Counted from the first letter of the stretch, positions 16,217 to 25,773 are shown. The stretch is 64,000 nt of DNA from Sphingobacterium sp. ML3W (GCF_029542085.1 NZ_CP107036.1:1240001-1304000); one strand, 5' to 3'. A program made the numbers and translations. Notes: generated from the sequence alone by a model not told the origin.

Positions 16217-18508
16217 TCAAACTGTCAGATCAATCGGCAATGTATAGATCCGTTTTCCAGTCACGGCATAAATGGCATTGCAGAGCGCTGGTGTAAACGG
16301 TGGTACCGGTGGCTCACCCACACCAGTCGGTTTGGCGTCACTGTCTAGAATATGGACATGGATTTGCTTAGGCGAATCAGGCATCCGAATGATCTGATAA
16401 CCGTCAAAGTTACCCTGTTCTACTTGGCCATCTTTTACAGTGATTGTACTTTTGAGTGCCAGACTGGCTGAAAATTGTGCTCCACCTTCAAATTGTGATT
16501 TGATCCGCTCTACATTGACAGCAAGACCACAATCGACGGCATAATATACATTGGGGATGCTGATTTTTTTGTCTTGATCCACTCGCACCTCCACCACACA
16601 GGCGACATAGGTTAGAAAGCTTTTGTGTGCTGCAAAACCCAGTGCACTTCCCGCGGGCATTGTTTTACCCCAGCTCGATTCCTTGGCGACCCGTTCGATC
16701 ACCTTTTTCATCCGCCCTGTATCCCAAGGGTAGTCGGCGATCTTTTCCCCATAGTTGGGATAAGTCGTTTTGATCAGTTCCTGTTCAAAAGTAATATGAC
16801 GGTCTTCTCCAAGCAGTTCCAATGCATTGGCAACGGGGTCTATACCCCGGGCTTCGGCGATTTCATCGAGCATGGTTGCAGCTGCAAATACCTGCGGGAT
16901 ATTGCGTACTGATCTCAGCCAGCCGATTCGAAGGTGTGCTTTGGCATCATGTGTGGCAATATTGATGGCCGGAACATTGTAGGGGAAATCCGAAGCTCCC
17001 AGCATCAGTTCCCCATCACTGGGTTGTACCACAGCTTGATCTTCGGTCGCAGAGATAGACGGATTGGCGATATGGTGGGCCCAGCCGCTTAATTTATTTT
17101 GGCTGTCGATGGTTGCTACAATACGTTGCACACTCATCGCATGGTAGTAATCATGACGGATATCATCTTCTCTCGTCCACTGCACCTTGATCGGGAGACC
17201 CGACTCTTTGGCTAGGATAGCCGCTTCCAGAATAAAATCGGGTTTCGACTTCCGGCCGAATCCGCCGCCCAGCAACGTTACATTCATTTTTACTTTTTCC
17301 ACAGCAATCCCCAACTCCTTGGCTACAGCATCACGTGCGCCCTGTGGGTTTTGGGTACAAGCCCATATTTCACAACTCCCATTTTTTACAATGGCCAGGG
17401 CACAGGGTGGTTCTATGGTAGCGTGCGCCAGGTATGGCGCGATATAGGTGTGTTCAATCACTTTTTTAGCATTGGCCTTGGCAGCATTGAAATCACCCCG
17501 TTTGCGACGTATTGTACCTTCTTGCGCGACCACCTGTTTGAGTTCTTCGATCTGTTTGGCGGAGTCGTAGCCTGCATTGGGCCCGAGTTCCCATTGGACT
17601 TCCAACAGATCTCGAGCCTTGATCGCCGCCCAGGTATTCTCGGCGATCACCGCTACCCCACTGAGTGGTCTGGATAAGGTTGCCGGTAAGCCAGCACCTT
17701 TGATCGTAATCACTTTTATGACACCGGGGACGGTCAACGCTTTACTATCGTTGACAGATTTTACGGTACCGCCAACAACAGGACAGCGTTTGATCACCGC
17801 GATTTTCATCCCATCGACAATCGCGTCAATCCCAAAAACGGCCTTACCTGTGACGATATTGTGCAGGTCAATGATGGGCGTTTCCTTGCCTATCATATTA
17901 AAATACTGCCTATCTTTTAGTTTGATTTCATTTACTTTTGGAATAGGCAAGGATAGCGCAGTTTGTACAAGATCGCCAAAATCCTTCTTCTTACTCGATC
18001 CACGTTGGATGACCTGTCCATTTTTGGTGTCTAATTCAGCGATGCCCACCTGCCATTCTTTGGCTGCGGCCTGTAACAGCAGCAACCGTGCGATGGCACC
18101 GGCCTCCCGCATGGGTTTATAAAACATGCGTACTGAAAATGAACCATCGGTGTTCTGGTTTCCATATTTCTTTTCATCCCCCTCGGCTTGTACAATTTCT
18201 ACCTTACTCCAGTCTGCCCCGAGTTCATCGGCGACGATAAGTGGTAGTGAGGTGCGGATTCCCTGTCCCATCTCCGAACGGTGTGCGACAATGGTTACTT
18301 TGCCATCCGAGGCAATGCTCAAAAAAACATGAGGTGCCACAGTGGCCACCTTTTTGCCTTTATCGTCACAGCTGAAAAAGCTGACCCCGAGTACCAATCC
18401 TCCGGTTAACAGCCCACTGGCTTTTAAAAAGTCTCTCCGGGAAACACTAAAAATCTCCGAGTCTACCCTTTCGGACTTTCTTTCTTGAAAAGGAGCTAAT
18501 ATTTTCAT
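16217..18508 (-). CDS. Tat-exported molybdopterin-binding subunit, isoquinoline 1-oxidoreductase beta-like (second copy)
   Basis: A 763-residue paralogue of the large subunit at 8069. The twin-arginine motif SRRDFLKASG is followed by a hydrophobic stretch ending LGVSFFSCDD; the Cys makes a Tat lipoprotein anchor possible, though the lipobox is imperfect. Cofactor-binding segments LLGGGFGRKSKPD and the final GVGEPPVPPFTPALCNAIY with the catalytic Glu are intact. It is 26 bases downstream of its 2Fe-2S subunit gene and has no cytochrome gene, so it must use another electron acceptor or share the first operon's cytochrome. Its substrate is unknown. Confidence 0.88.
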   Translation of the reverse strand: MKILAPFQERKSERVDSEIFSVSRRDFLKASGLLTGGLVLGVSFFSCDDKGKKVATVAPHVFLSIASDGKVTIVAHRSEMGQGIRTSLPLIVADELGADWSKVEIVQAEGDEKKYGNQNTDGSFSVRMFYKPMREAGAIARLLLLQAAAKEWQVGIAELDTKNGQVIQRGSSKKKDFGDLVQTALSLPIPKVNEIKLKDRQYFNMIGKETPIIDLHNIVTGKAVFGIDAIVDGMKIAVIKRCPVVGGTVKSVNDSKALTVPGVIKVITIKGAGLPATLSRPLSGVAVIAENTWAAIKARDLLEVQWELGPNAGYDSAKQIEELKQVVAQEGTIRRKRGDFNAAKANAKKVIEHTYIAPYLAHATIEPPCALAIVKNGSCEIWACTQNPQGARDAVAKELGIAVEKVKMNVTLLGGGFGRKSKPDFILEAAILAKESGLPIKVQWTREDDIRHDYYHAMSVQRIVATIDSQNKLSGWAHHIANPSISATEDQAVVQPSDGELMLGASDFPYNVPAINIATHDAKAHLRIGWLRSVRNIPQVFAAATMLDEIAEARGIDPVANALELLGEDRHITFEQELIKTTYPNYGEKIADYPWDTGRMKKVIERVAKESSWGKTMPAGSALGFAAHKSFLTYVACVVEVRVDQDKKISIPNVYYAVDCGLAVNVERIKSQFEGGAQFSASLALKSTITVKDGQVEQGNFDGYQIIRMPDSPKQIHVHILDSDAKPTGVGEPPVPPFTPALCNAIYAVTGKRIYTLPIDLTV

Positions 18509-18534
18509 GCGATCTCTACTTTTTTGGTGAAGGT

Positions 18535-19005
18535 TTAGCCGGTTGTGACCGGAGTGCCGGCCGCATCCATGATGGCTGCTTTGATTCTGTTATAGGTGCC
18601 ACAGCGACAGAGATTGCCCTGCATGGCCTGCTCAATCTCCTGTTCCGAGGGTTTTGCATTTTTTTTCAATAATGCCGCAGCATTCATAATCTGTCCCGTT
18701 TGACAGTAGCCACATTGGGGGACTATATGTTTTTCCCAGGCCTCTTGTACCGGATGGTCGCCCTCTTCAGACAGTCCTTCGATAGTTGTCACCTTGCCAT
18801 CGCCTATGGCAGAAATAGGAAATGAACAGGATCGGATTGCTGTATCATTGAGGTGCACGGTACAGGCACCGCAAAGGGCTTTGCCACAGCCAAATTTGGT
18901 CCCCTTTAGACCTATGATATCACGGAGCACCCAGAGCAAAGGCATATCGTCCAACACATCTATATCGTGCTTGTTACCGTTTACGAGAATTGAATATTTT
19001 GCCAT
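18535..19005 (-). CDS. 2Fe-2S subunit, isoquinoline 1-oxidoreductase alpha-like (second copy)
   Basis: A 156-residue small subunit with the same two-cluster layout as the gene at 10990: [12 protein letters not shown] plus AIRSC for the plant-type cluster, and [13 protein letters not shown] plus [13 protein letters not shown] for the second cluster. It is the first gene of the leftward two-gene operon with the large subunit and is divergent from the cofactor-synthesis operon that begins at 19302. The 296-base gap between them holds both promoters and CTTGTCCTTACAAG and ATAAGTTTTTACTTAT symmetries. Confidence 0.92.
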   Translation of the reverse strand: MAKYSILVNGNKHDIDVLDDMPLLWVLRDIIGLKGTKFGCGKALCGACTVHLNDTAIRSCSFPISAIGDGKVTTIEGLSEEGDHPVQEAWEKHIVPQCGYCQTGQIMNAAALLKKNAKPSEQEIEQAMQGNLCRCGTYNRIKAAIMDAAGTPVTTG

Positions 19006-19217
19006 AATCGTTATTTTTTTCTTGTCCTTACAAGTTTTTATTTAATCGGTTTAATGGTTTTATTTCTTGTCGTTGTATACGATAAGTTTTTACTTATGTA
19101 TTCGCTTTCAACCTATTCACTACTGCAAAATCTTATTTAAATTAATCAAATAATTATACATTTTACAGATGTTTTTACCATTATTACAGTTTTCGTGTTT
19201 TTTACCGTGTAAATCGT

Positions 19218-19225
19218 TAAATTTG
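19218..19225 (+). promoter_or_regulatory. Candidate -7 element for the cofactor operon
   Basis: TAAATTTG fits TAnnTTTG, 76 bases before xdhC. The upstream TTCG at 19192-19195 is a poor -33 element with 22-base spacing, so the promoter may need an activator. Confidence 0.4.
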
Positions 19226-19301
19226 ATCAACGGAATTGTAATAAGAAAGCTGTTCAATTTAATCATTATATCCACGTTCAAACCGTCTTGCCCATAATTG
19301 C

Positions 19302-20432
19302 ATGAAAGAGATCAAAGACATTGTTTTAGCTGCGCGTGTAGCCGCTTCCGAAGATAACGCTATGGTACTTGCCACGGTCGTCAAGGTGGAGGGATCCTCA
19401 TATCGTAGGCCGGGCGCCCGTATGTTGGTGACTGAAGATGGCCAGATGACTGGTGCTATTAGTGGTGGCTGCTTGGAGGGTGATGCGTTAAAAAAAGCAC
19501 TGTTGGCCATTCATCAGCGAAAAAATAGGCTTGTCAGTTACGATACCAATACAGAAGAAGGTTCAGCAATCGGATTGCAGCTTGGATGTAACGGTATTGT
19601 CCATATTCTTTTCGAATATATTGATCTACAGCAGGCCGATCATCCAATTATATGGCTGGAAAGCTTATTGCAACAGCGACAAGAAGCCCTATTGATTACC
19701 CAGTTTTCAATTGACCGACAAGTAGAACAAGGCGGAACCCGGCTGCTTGTTGTCGGGTTAACAGATGAAATACCGCATGAAGATACGCAATCGCCGGAAC
19801 TGAAGGAGCACATCAGGCTAGCCAAAACAAAACGGCAGTCTGTGCTGGCTTCCTTTGAGGAAGCCGGAAAAAATAAGGAAGTGCTTATTGAATACCTCGC
19901 TCCTGCCACACACCTGGTCGTTGCCGGTGCGGGCAATGATACACAACCTGTTGTGGAAACGGCTAAATTATTGGGGTGGGAAATTACCGTGCTGGATGGA
20001 CGGGCCAGTCATGCCACGACGGGGCGATTTTCGAAAGCCGACCGCGTTATTATTGGCCCGGCAGACGAGGTCATAAAAAAAATAAGTATAGATCCCTGGA
20101 CCGTTTTTGTACTAATGACGCATAATTATCACTATGACCTCACACTACTTAAAGAGCTGATCCACACACCGACCAGCTACATCGGTTCGTTGGGGCCGAA
20201 AACCAAATTGCTCCGCATGTTTGATGATCTGGAGCAAGTTGGAATCGAACTCAGCGCAGTACAGCAAAAGATTGTTTATGGCCCTGTCGGTCTTGATATC
20301 GGAGCCGAAACATCAGACGAAATTGCAATTGCTGTTATCGCTGAGATCAAGGCTGTTTTAAGCGGTCGATCAGGTGGCTCTCTTAAGTTTCTTGCAACAA
20401 AAATACATGCCGAAAATCCACTAATACGTTAA
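19302..20432 (+). CDS. xdhC: XdhC/CoxI family molybdenum cofactor maturation protein
   Basis: A 376-residue XdhC protein, which binds molybdenum cofactor, promotes its sulfuration and delivers it to xanthine-oxidase-family enzymes. The N-terminal XdhC_CoxI part has KVEGSSYRRPGARMLV and the diagnostic AISGGCLEGD. The C-terminal Rossmann part begins HLVVAGAGNDTQPVVETAK and contains THNYHYD and YIGSLGPKTK. It leads the rightward operon and is the expected chaperone for both Ior-like enzymes beside it. It is followed five bases later by moaA. Confidence 0.92.
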   Translation: MKEIKDIVLAARVAASEDNAMVLATVVKVEGSSYRRPGARMLVTEDGQMTGAISGGCLEGDALKKALLAIHQRKNRLVSYDTNTEEGSAIGLQLGCNGIVHILFEYIDLQQADHPIIWLESLLQQRQEALLITQFSIDRQVEQGGTRLLVVGLTDEIPHEDTQSPELKEHIRLAKTKRQSVLASFEEAGKNKEVLIEYLAPATHLVVAGAGNDTQPVVETAKLLGWEITVLDGRASHATTGRFSKADRVIIGPADEVIKKISIDPWTVFVLMTHNYHYDLTLLKELIHTPTSYIGSLGPKTKLLRMFDDLEQVGIELSAVQQKIVYGPVGLDIGAETSDEIAIAVIAEIKAVLSGRSGGSLKFLATKIHAENPLIR

Positions 20433-20437
20433 ATACC

Positions 20438-21418
20438 ATGCTCAAGGATACATTTGGACGCATACACAACTATCTACGGATATCGCTTACCGATAACTGC
20501 AATCTGCGCTGCTTTTATTGTATGCCGGAGGAAGAATATAATTTTACACCCCATGGTCAGCTGATGCAGGTCGACGAGATCGAACTACTCGCCAAATTAT
20601 TTGTGGATCAGGGCATCAGCAAGATCCGTCTAACAGGGGGCGAACCGTTGGTGCGGAAGGATGCTCCGGCTATTATTGAGCGTTTATCCCAGCTTCCAGT
20701 TGAACTTCATATGACCAGTAATGGGATCCGGATTGACGATATGTTGCCCCAGCTTGTGGCGGCGAATTTCAAAAGCATCAATATCAGTCTGGATACCTTA
20801 CGATCCGAACGTTTTTTTCAGATCACCCGGAGAGATTACTTTGACCGTGTGCGCGCCAATATTGATCTGCTCCTGCAGCATGGAATCTGCACCAAGATCA
20901 ATATGGTTGTCATGAAAGGTGTCAACGATGATGAAATTCTCGATTTTGTCGCCTTAACCAAAAATAATCCTATAGAGATCCGTTTTATCGAATTTATGCC
21001 GTTCAGCGGAAACAAATGGACCAGCAACCAAGTGTATACACAGGCTGATATCCTCCATCAAATTCATAAGGTCTATCCTACCGACCCCATTCCCGCGGGC
21101 CCTCACGATACAGCTAGAGCATTTGCGATTGCCGATCATGTAGGACGTATTGCGCTGATTAGCACCATGACAGCACCCTTCTGTGCGGGATGCAATCGGA
21201 TACGGCTCACAGCGGATGGTAAACTTAAAAACTGTCTGTTTTCCCAAGGCGAAACAGATCTGTTGACAACTTTGCGGGCTGGTGGCGAAGTGTTGCCTTT
21301 GATCCAGGAAAATATACGGTCCAAGTCCAAGGAACTTGGTGGACAGTTAATGACAAATTTTGAACAGATAGACACCGATTTTCTGAAAAATCGGAGTATG
21401 ATAACGATTGGTGGATGA
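20438..21418 (+). CDS. moaA: GTP 3',8-cyclase
   Basis: A 326-residue radical SAM enzyme that starts molybdopterin synthesis by rearranging GTP. The SAM-cluster motif is CNLRCFYC near the N-terminus, followed by RLTGGEPLVRKD. The second 4Fe-4S cluster that binds substrate is given by CAGCNRIRLTADGKLKNCLF. The C-terminus ends in GG, required for catalysis in characterised MoaA. The stop overlaps the mocA-moeA fusion start by four bases (ATGA). Confidence 0.97.
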   Translation: MLKDTFGRIHNYLRISLTDNCNLRCFYCMPEEEYNFTPHGQLMQVDEIELLAKLFVDQGISKIRLTGGEPLVRKDAPAIIERLSQLPVELHMTSNGIRIDDMLPQLVAANFKSINISLDTLRSERFFQITRRDYFDRVRANIDLLLQHGICTKINMVVMKGVNDDEILDFVALTKNNPIEIRFIEFMPFSGNKWTSNQVYTQADILHQIHKVYPTDPIPAGPHDTARAFAIADHVGRIALISTMTAPFCAGCNRIRLTADGKLKNCLFSQGETDLLTTLRAGGEVLPLIQENIRSKSKELGGQLMTNFEQIDTDFLKNRSMITIGG

Positions 21419-23184
21419 CAAAGCAAACAGGTATAATTATATTGGCGGCGGGCAATTCTTCGCGGCTTGGTCTTCCCAAACAATTGCTTGAGTTTGAAGG
21501 TGAACCTTTGTTGAAGCGTATCAGTAGAGCTGCCATGACCGTTCCGGATGTCAGCGTAAGTGTTGTTATCGGCGCTTATCCCGATCCGATTCATGCAGCA
21601 CTGCAAAATAGTAAGGTCAGTGTTGCGATCAATCCACATTGGATGGCAGGCTTATCCACTTCTATCATTGTTGGATTAAAAGATCTTTTAAAAAATCAGC
21701 CACAGGTTGACCGGTGTATTATTAGTTTATGTGATCAGCCTTTTGTGGATCAACATGTCTTCCAACAGCTAATTCAACTTGCCGATAGCAGCGGTAAGGG
21801 TATTGTCGCAACAGGTTTTTCCGGAACATGGGGGGCACCGGTTCTTTTTGATAAAAAATACTTTGATAACCTCATGCAGCTCGAAGGTCGGCAGGGAGCA
21901 AAGAAACTTGCAGAACAGCATCCCGATGATCGGATCATATTTCCTTATGAAGCAGCAAAATATGATGTGGATACCCAAGAAGATTACTTCCGCCTCCCCC
22001 ATCAGTTTATTGGTGTCCAACAGGCTAGAGATATCATTCATCATTACCTGCCTCCTCCACGGGAAGAACGGCTCGCCCTTCCAGATGCATTGGGTTACAT
22101 CCTATCACAAACGGTAATTGCTGCACAAGCTATTCCTGGATTTGCACAGTCTTCGATGGATGGCTATGCCCTCCGCTTTGCGGACATGGCGCTGGAACTT
22201 CCCGTTGTGGATAAGATCCCTGCAGGTACGACTACGACAAGGACACTCCATAGCGGCCAGACTATGCGCATCTATACCGGTGCACCACTGCCCTTAGGGG
22301 CTGATACGGTGGTGATGCAGGAGAAAGTAAGGCTAACTGAAACAAATACAATTCTTATACAGGACGACGCCCTAACATTAGGAGACAATGTCCGTCCCGC
22401 AGGATCCGAAGTGGAAGCCGGCAGTATCGCTATGCTCCCGGGTACGACCATGACCCCAGCTGCCATTGGTTATCTCGCCAATATCGGCTGTATCGAAGTG
22501 ATGGTTTATGCCGCTCCCCTTGTACATATTATTCTCACCGGGGATGAACTTAGATCCTCGGGTACAGCGCTCTGTTATGGTGAGGTCTATGAATCCAACT
22601 CCCATCAGCTCAAAGCTGCTTTACGGCAGTTGGGCATATACAAGGTGGAAAGCAGCCATGTGCGCGACGACAAAAACCTACTCCATTCAGCGCTTGAGGG
22701 GGCGTTGGAAAAGGCTGATGTTGTCCTTTTGGTCGGCGGCGTCAGCGTTGGTGATTACGATTATGTGGTGGATGTCGCCAAAGGCTGTGGTGTTAAACAA
22801 CATTTTCATCGTATCCGTCAAAAACCGGGTAAACCTTTGTTTTTTGGTACACGTGAGCAGAAACTGGTTTTTGGCTTACCGGGTAATCCCTCCTCCGCCT
22901 TGACCTGCTTTTATCTCTATGTTGCAGCGGCATTGGAGCGTATCATGCAGCTGCCCGAACGCAACCGTTGCATCAAGACACATACCACCCGCACTTATAG
23001 CAAAAAACCCGGCTTGACCCATTTCCTCAAGGCGCACTATGATGGGCATGCCGTCGAACCTCTGCATGCACAAGAGTCTTATCGGCTACAATCCTATGCT
23101 CAGGCCAACTGTCTGTTGATCCTGGAGGAGGATTCGGATGGCTGCGTCGCAGGCGACGAAGTTTTTATCCATCTTTTAACCTAG
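21415..23184 (+). CDS. MocA-MoeA fusion: cofactor cytidylyltransferase plus molybdate insertion enzyme
   Basis: A 589-residue two-domain protein. Residues 1 to about 190 form an NTP-transferase domain of the MocA type (IIILAAGNSSRLGLPKQLLEF, CIISLCDQPFVDQHVF), which adds CMP to the cofactor for xanthine-oxidase-family enzymes. Residues from about 200 form a complete MoeA: SSMDGYAL, PAGTTTTRT, YTGAPLPLGADTVVMQE, LTGDELRSSG, GGVSVGDYDYV and VFGLPGNPSSALTCF. MoeA inserts molybdate into adenylylated molybdopterin, so the chain would combine two consecutive late steps. No stop or frameshift lies between the domains. It is coupled to moaA by overlap. Confidence 0.93.
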   Translation: MTKQTGIIILAAGNSSRLGLPKQLLEFEGEPLLKRISRAAMTVPDVSVSVVIGAYPDPIHAALQNSKVSVAINPHWMAGLSTSIIVGLKDLLKNQPQVDRCIISLCDQPFVDQHVFQQLIQLADSSGKGIVATGFSGTWGAPVLFDKKYFDNLMQLEGRQGAKKLAEQHPDDRIIFPYEAAKYDVDTQEDYFRLPHQFIGVQQARDIIHHYLPPPREERLALPDALGYILSQTVIAAQAIPGFAQSSMDGYALRFADMALELPVVDKIPAGTTTTRTLHSGQTMRIYTGAPLPLGADTVVMQEKVRLTETNTILIQDDALTLGDNVRPAGSEVEAGSIAMLPGTTMTPAAIGYLANIGCIEVMVYAAPLVHIILTGDELRSSGTALCYGEVYESNSHQLKAALRQLGIYKVESSHVRDDKNLLHSALEGALEKADVVLLVGGVSVGDYDYVVDVAKGCGVKQHFHRIRQKPGKPLFFGTREQKLVFGLPGNPSSALTCFYLYVAAALERIMQLPERNRCIKTHTTRTYSKKPGLTHFLKAHYDGHAVEPLHAQESYRLQSYAQANCLLILEEDSDGCVAGDEVFIHLLT

Positions 23185-23190
23185 GGAACC

Positions 23191-23925
23191 ATGCATTTTG
23201 AGCTCTTCTATTTTTTTCTGTTTATTCTCGCTTTCCTTTATGCTGCTGTTGGGCACGGCGGTGCCAGCGGTTATCTGGCCCTAATGGCCCTGTATGGTAT
23301 TGCACCACAGGAGATGAAACCTACAGCGCTGGTACTTAACCTTTTTGTGTCGCTGACCTCTTTTATACAATATTACAGAGGTCATTATTTTAAACGTAAT
23401 CTGTTTCTGATGGTGGCTGTTGCTTCTGTGCCTATGGCTTTCATTGGTGGAATGATCACCTTGGAGGATCATCTCTACAAACGTTTACTGGGCCTGCTGC
23501 TGCTCTTTCCGATCGTTCGGTTTTTCTTTTTTCGAAGTCCGGCCGTAGATGAATTAAAACCTTACAACAACCTTGGTGCACTGGCAATCGGTGCTGTTGT
23601 CGGCTTATTATCCGGTATGATCGGCATTGGTGGCGGGATTATTCTATCTCCCTTTTTGATCCTGCTCAAGTGGACCGACCAAAAACAGACTGCAGCAATC
23701 AGTGCTGCATTTATTTTTGTAAATTCATTGTCGGGACTTGGTGGTATGCTCACACAGGGTATCTCATTCAATGCGCATATGTGGACTTATGTCGCTGTGG
23801 CATTCATTGGAGGCTTATTGGGCGCATATCTAGGGTCAAAAAAATTAAATCAAGATGTATTAAAATATGTGCTCGCTACCGTGCTTTTGGTGGCAGCCTA
23901 TAAATTATTGTTTACAACAGCTTAA
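23191..23925 (+). CDS. TauE/SafE family membrane carrier
   Basis: A 244-residue integral membrane protein with about seven or eight predicted helices and the two TauE repeats, seen at AFLYAAVGHGGASGYLALMA and AIGAVVGLLSGMIGIGGGII. The family moves small anions such as sulfite, sulfoacetate or other organosulfur compounds across the inner membrane. It lies in the middle of the cofactor operon, six bases after mocA-moeA. No molybdate ABC transporter is seen in this window. A role in anion or sulfur movement for cofactor chemistry is inference from position. Confidence 0.87.
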   Translation: MHFELFYFFLFILAFLYAAVGHGGASGYLALMALYGIAPQEMKPTALVLNLFVSLTSFIQYYRGHYFKRNLFLMVAVASVPMAFIGGMITLEDHLYKRLLGLLLLFPIVRFFFFRSPAVDELKPYNNLGALAIGAVVGLLSGMIGIGGGIILSPFLILLKWTDQKQTAAISAAFIFVNSLSGLGGMLTQGISFNAHMWTYVAVAFIGGLLGAYLGSKKLNQDVLKYVLATVLLVAAYKLLFTTA

Positions 23926-23933
23926 TTCATGGT

Positions 23934-24440
23934 ATGAAAATAACGTTTGCAACCCTCATTTTATCCTTTTTGTGTATTGTACTGTATGCGCAACAACCTT
24001 CAGGTATCGTTGTTACCGTTTTGGGAAAGCAACAGGCCAGCATGAGCCTGGATCAGATCAAGCAACTTCCCGGACATACGGTGGATAGTCTCCGGATTTA
24101 TAACCATACTGGGGCTTATCGTTCTACGCTTAAAAATATCCAGGGAGGTCTGCTCAAAGATCTGCTGAAGGATATTCCTTTTGGAGCCGAATTACCAAAG
24201 GTACTCAGTGAATACTACCTGGTCTGTGAGGCCACTGATGGCTATAAGGTTGTATTTTCATGGAACGAGTTGTTCAATACGGCAATTGGTAACCAGGCCT
24301 TACTGGTAACCAATATTGAACAGGCCAGCAATGGTAAAGAAAAAGATCCTTTTGCGCTGCTTTCGACCGCAGACCTTGCCACGGGCAGACGCTATGTAAA
24401 AGGCTTATGTAATATACACATTAGACGTATCGGGCAATGA
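23934..24440 (+). CDS. Exported small molybdopterin-oxidoreductase-fold protein
   Basis: A 168-residue protein with a signal peptide ending near LYAQQ. The mature part resembles the core of sulfite-oxidase-type domains: VTVLGKQQASMSLDQIKQLP, then GGLLKDLLKDI, YYLVCEATDGYKVVFSWNEL, and a C-terminal RRYVKGLCNIHI. The canonical loop with the molybdenum-ligand Cys is not present, and the domain is short, so it may bind cofactor or a metal rather than catalyse. Its stop overlaps the moaD start. It could be an apo-protein partner, a periplasmic molybdenum-binding factor or a scaffold; these are inferences. Confidence 0.68.
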   Translation: MKITFATLILSFLCIVLYAQQPSGIVVTVLGKQQASMSLDQIKQLPGHTVDSLRIYNHTGAYRSTLKNIQGGLLKDLLKDIPFGAELPKVLSEYYLVCEATDGYKVVFSWNELFNTAIGNQALLVTNIEQASNGKEKDPFALLSTADLATGRRYVKGLCNIHIRRIGQ

Positions 24441-24664
24441 AAGTACAGGTAAAGACATTTGGAGCTTTGACAGACATTCTGGAGAAGGAATTTTATACCA
24501 CAGCAGCTGATACCGAAGAGCTACTGACGGTATTATCAAGTCAGCATACAGCACTTAGCCATCGTAAACTGCTGATTGCTGTCAATAATACAATTATCAA
24601 TAAACCTGTCGTATTGCAGGAAAATGACGTCGTGGCTTTGATGCCACCCTATTCAGGAGGATAA
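24437..24664 (+). CDS. moaD: Molybdopterin synthase sulfur carrier subunit
   Basis: A 75-residue ubiquitin-like protein ending in the essential Gly-Gly (MPPYSGG). It is adenylated by the MoeB-like protein encoded next, becomes a C-terminal thiocarboxylate, and donates sulfur to make molybdopterin with MoaE. VKTFGALTDILEKEF matches the family start. It overlaps the preceding gene by four bases and is two bases from the next. Confidence 0.95.
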   Translation: MKVQVKTFGALTDILEKEFYTTAADTEELLTVLSSQHTALSHRKLLIAVNNTIINKPVVLQENDVVALMPPYSGG

Positions 24665-24666
24665 AT

Positions 24667-25773
24667 ATGCGGAATGAGCGTTATGCAAGGCATTATGTAC
24701 TACAGGGTTTTGGTGAAGTGGGCCAACAAAAATTACAGGCAGCACGCCTGCTTGTCGTAGGTGCTGGAGGACTGGGCTGCCCGGTCCTACAATACCTCAC
24801 CGCTGCCGGAGTCGGTCACATCGGTATTATAGATGATGACCGGATTGACCTGAGCAATCTGCATCGGCAGGTGTTATACGATACTGCTGATATTGGTCAG
24901 GCCAAAGCTGAGGTCGCTGCCCGTAAACTGCGGCTGCAGAACCCTGATATCGAAATTACGTATTGGGTGGAGCAACTGAAGTCTACAAATGCTGCTGAAC
25001 TGCTTCAGTCATACGATGTCATCTTGGATTGCACAGATAATTTCGCGGCGCGTTACTTATTGTGCGATGCCTGCCATCTCCTCGATAAACCATTGATTTT
25101 TGGCGCTATCTATCAATATGAAGGTCAGCTCGCTGTATTCAATGTAGCCGATGATCAGGGTATTAAGACAAGCTACCGGCATTTATTCCCACAACCTCCA
25201 AGTCCATTAGAAGCACCAGACTGCAATGCAGCCGGTGTTCTGGGTGTGCTACCCGGTATGATGGGAATCTTACAAGCAACAGAAGCCATCAAATTATTGA
25301 CTGGTATTGGTGTTGTTTTGATGAATAAGTTGATGACTGTCAATTTACTCGATCATAGTACTTTTACTTTTGATGTGCCTCCCGCGACCCCCGAAAGCAG
25401 CAGCTATCCCCAAACATTGGAGGCATTAAAAGATTTCGATTATATCAATTCTTGTGCTTCGGCAATTGGACAGATACAGGTCATCACTGCTGCGGAACTT
25501 ATTACGCATTGGCATGCTACAGATATGTTGCTTGTCGACGTACGGGAGATCGACGAATTGCCACGGCTTCCTGTGCCCCATCTTTCCATTCCGCTCGCCA
25601 CATTGCCAGTGCAGTTGGAACAAATCAATAGCGCACGCGTTATCTTTATCTGTCAGAGTGGCAAACGAAGTTTGACGGCGGCACAGTATTTCCATGAGCA
25701 GGTAAACAGCAACCAACAGATTTTTCATGTGGATGGTGGCATGATGGCCTTAAAAAACTATTTAAATGACTAA
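24667..25773 (+). CDS. moeB: MoaD-activating enzyme with C-terminal rhodanese domain
   Basis: A 368-residue MoeB/ThiF-family E1-like enzyme fused to a rhodanese domain. Residues 1 to about 240 hold the ATP loop VVGAGGLGCPV, the NLHRQ arginine finger region, DCTDNFAARYLLCDAC and APDCNAAGVLGVLPG. The rhodanese part begins near residue 270 with LLVDVRE and has the active-site loop CQSGKRSLTAAQYF. The rhodanese cysteine can carry persulfide sulfur to adenylated MoaD, as in MOCS3/Uba4. It overlaps moaE by eight bases. Confidence 0.93.
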   Translation: MRNERYARHYVLQGFGEVGQQKLQAARLLVVGAGGLGCPVLQYLTAAGVGHIGIIDDDRIDLSNLHRQVLYDTADIGQAKAEVAARKLRLQNPDIEITYWVEQLKSTNAAELLQSYDVILDCTDNFAARYLLCDACHLLDKPLIFGAIYQYEGQLAVFNVADDQGIKTSYRHLFPQPPSPLEAPDCNAAGVLGVLPGMMGILQATEAIKLLTGIGVVLMNKLMTVNLLDHSTFTFDVPPATPESSSYPQTLEALKDFDYINSCASAIGQIQVITAAELITHWHATDMLLVDVREIDELPRLPVPHLSIPLATLPVQLEQINSARVIFICQSGKRSLTAAQYFHEQVNSNQQIFHVDGGMMALKNYLND

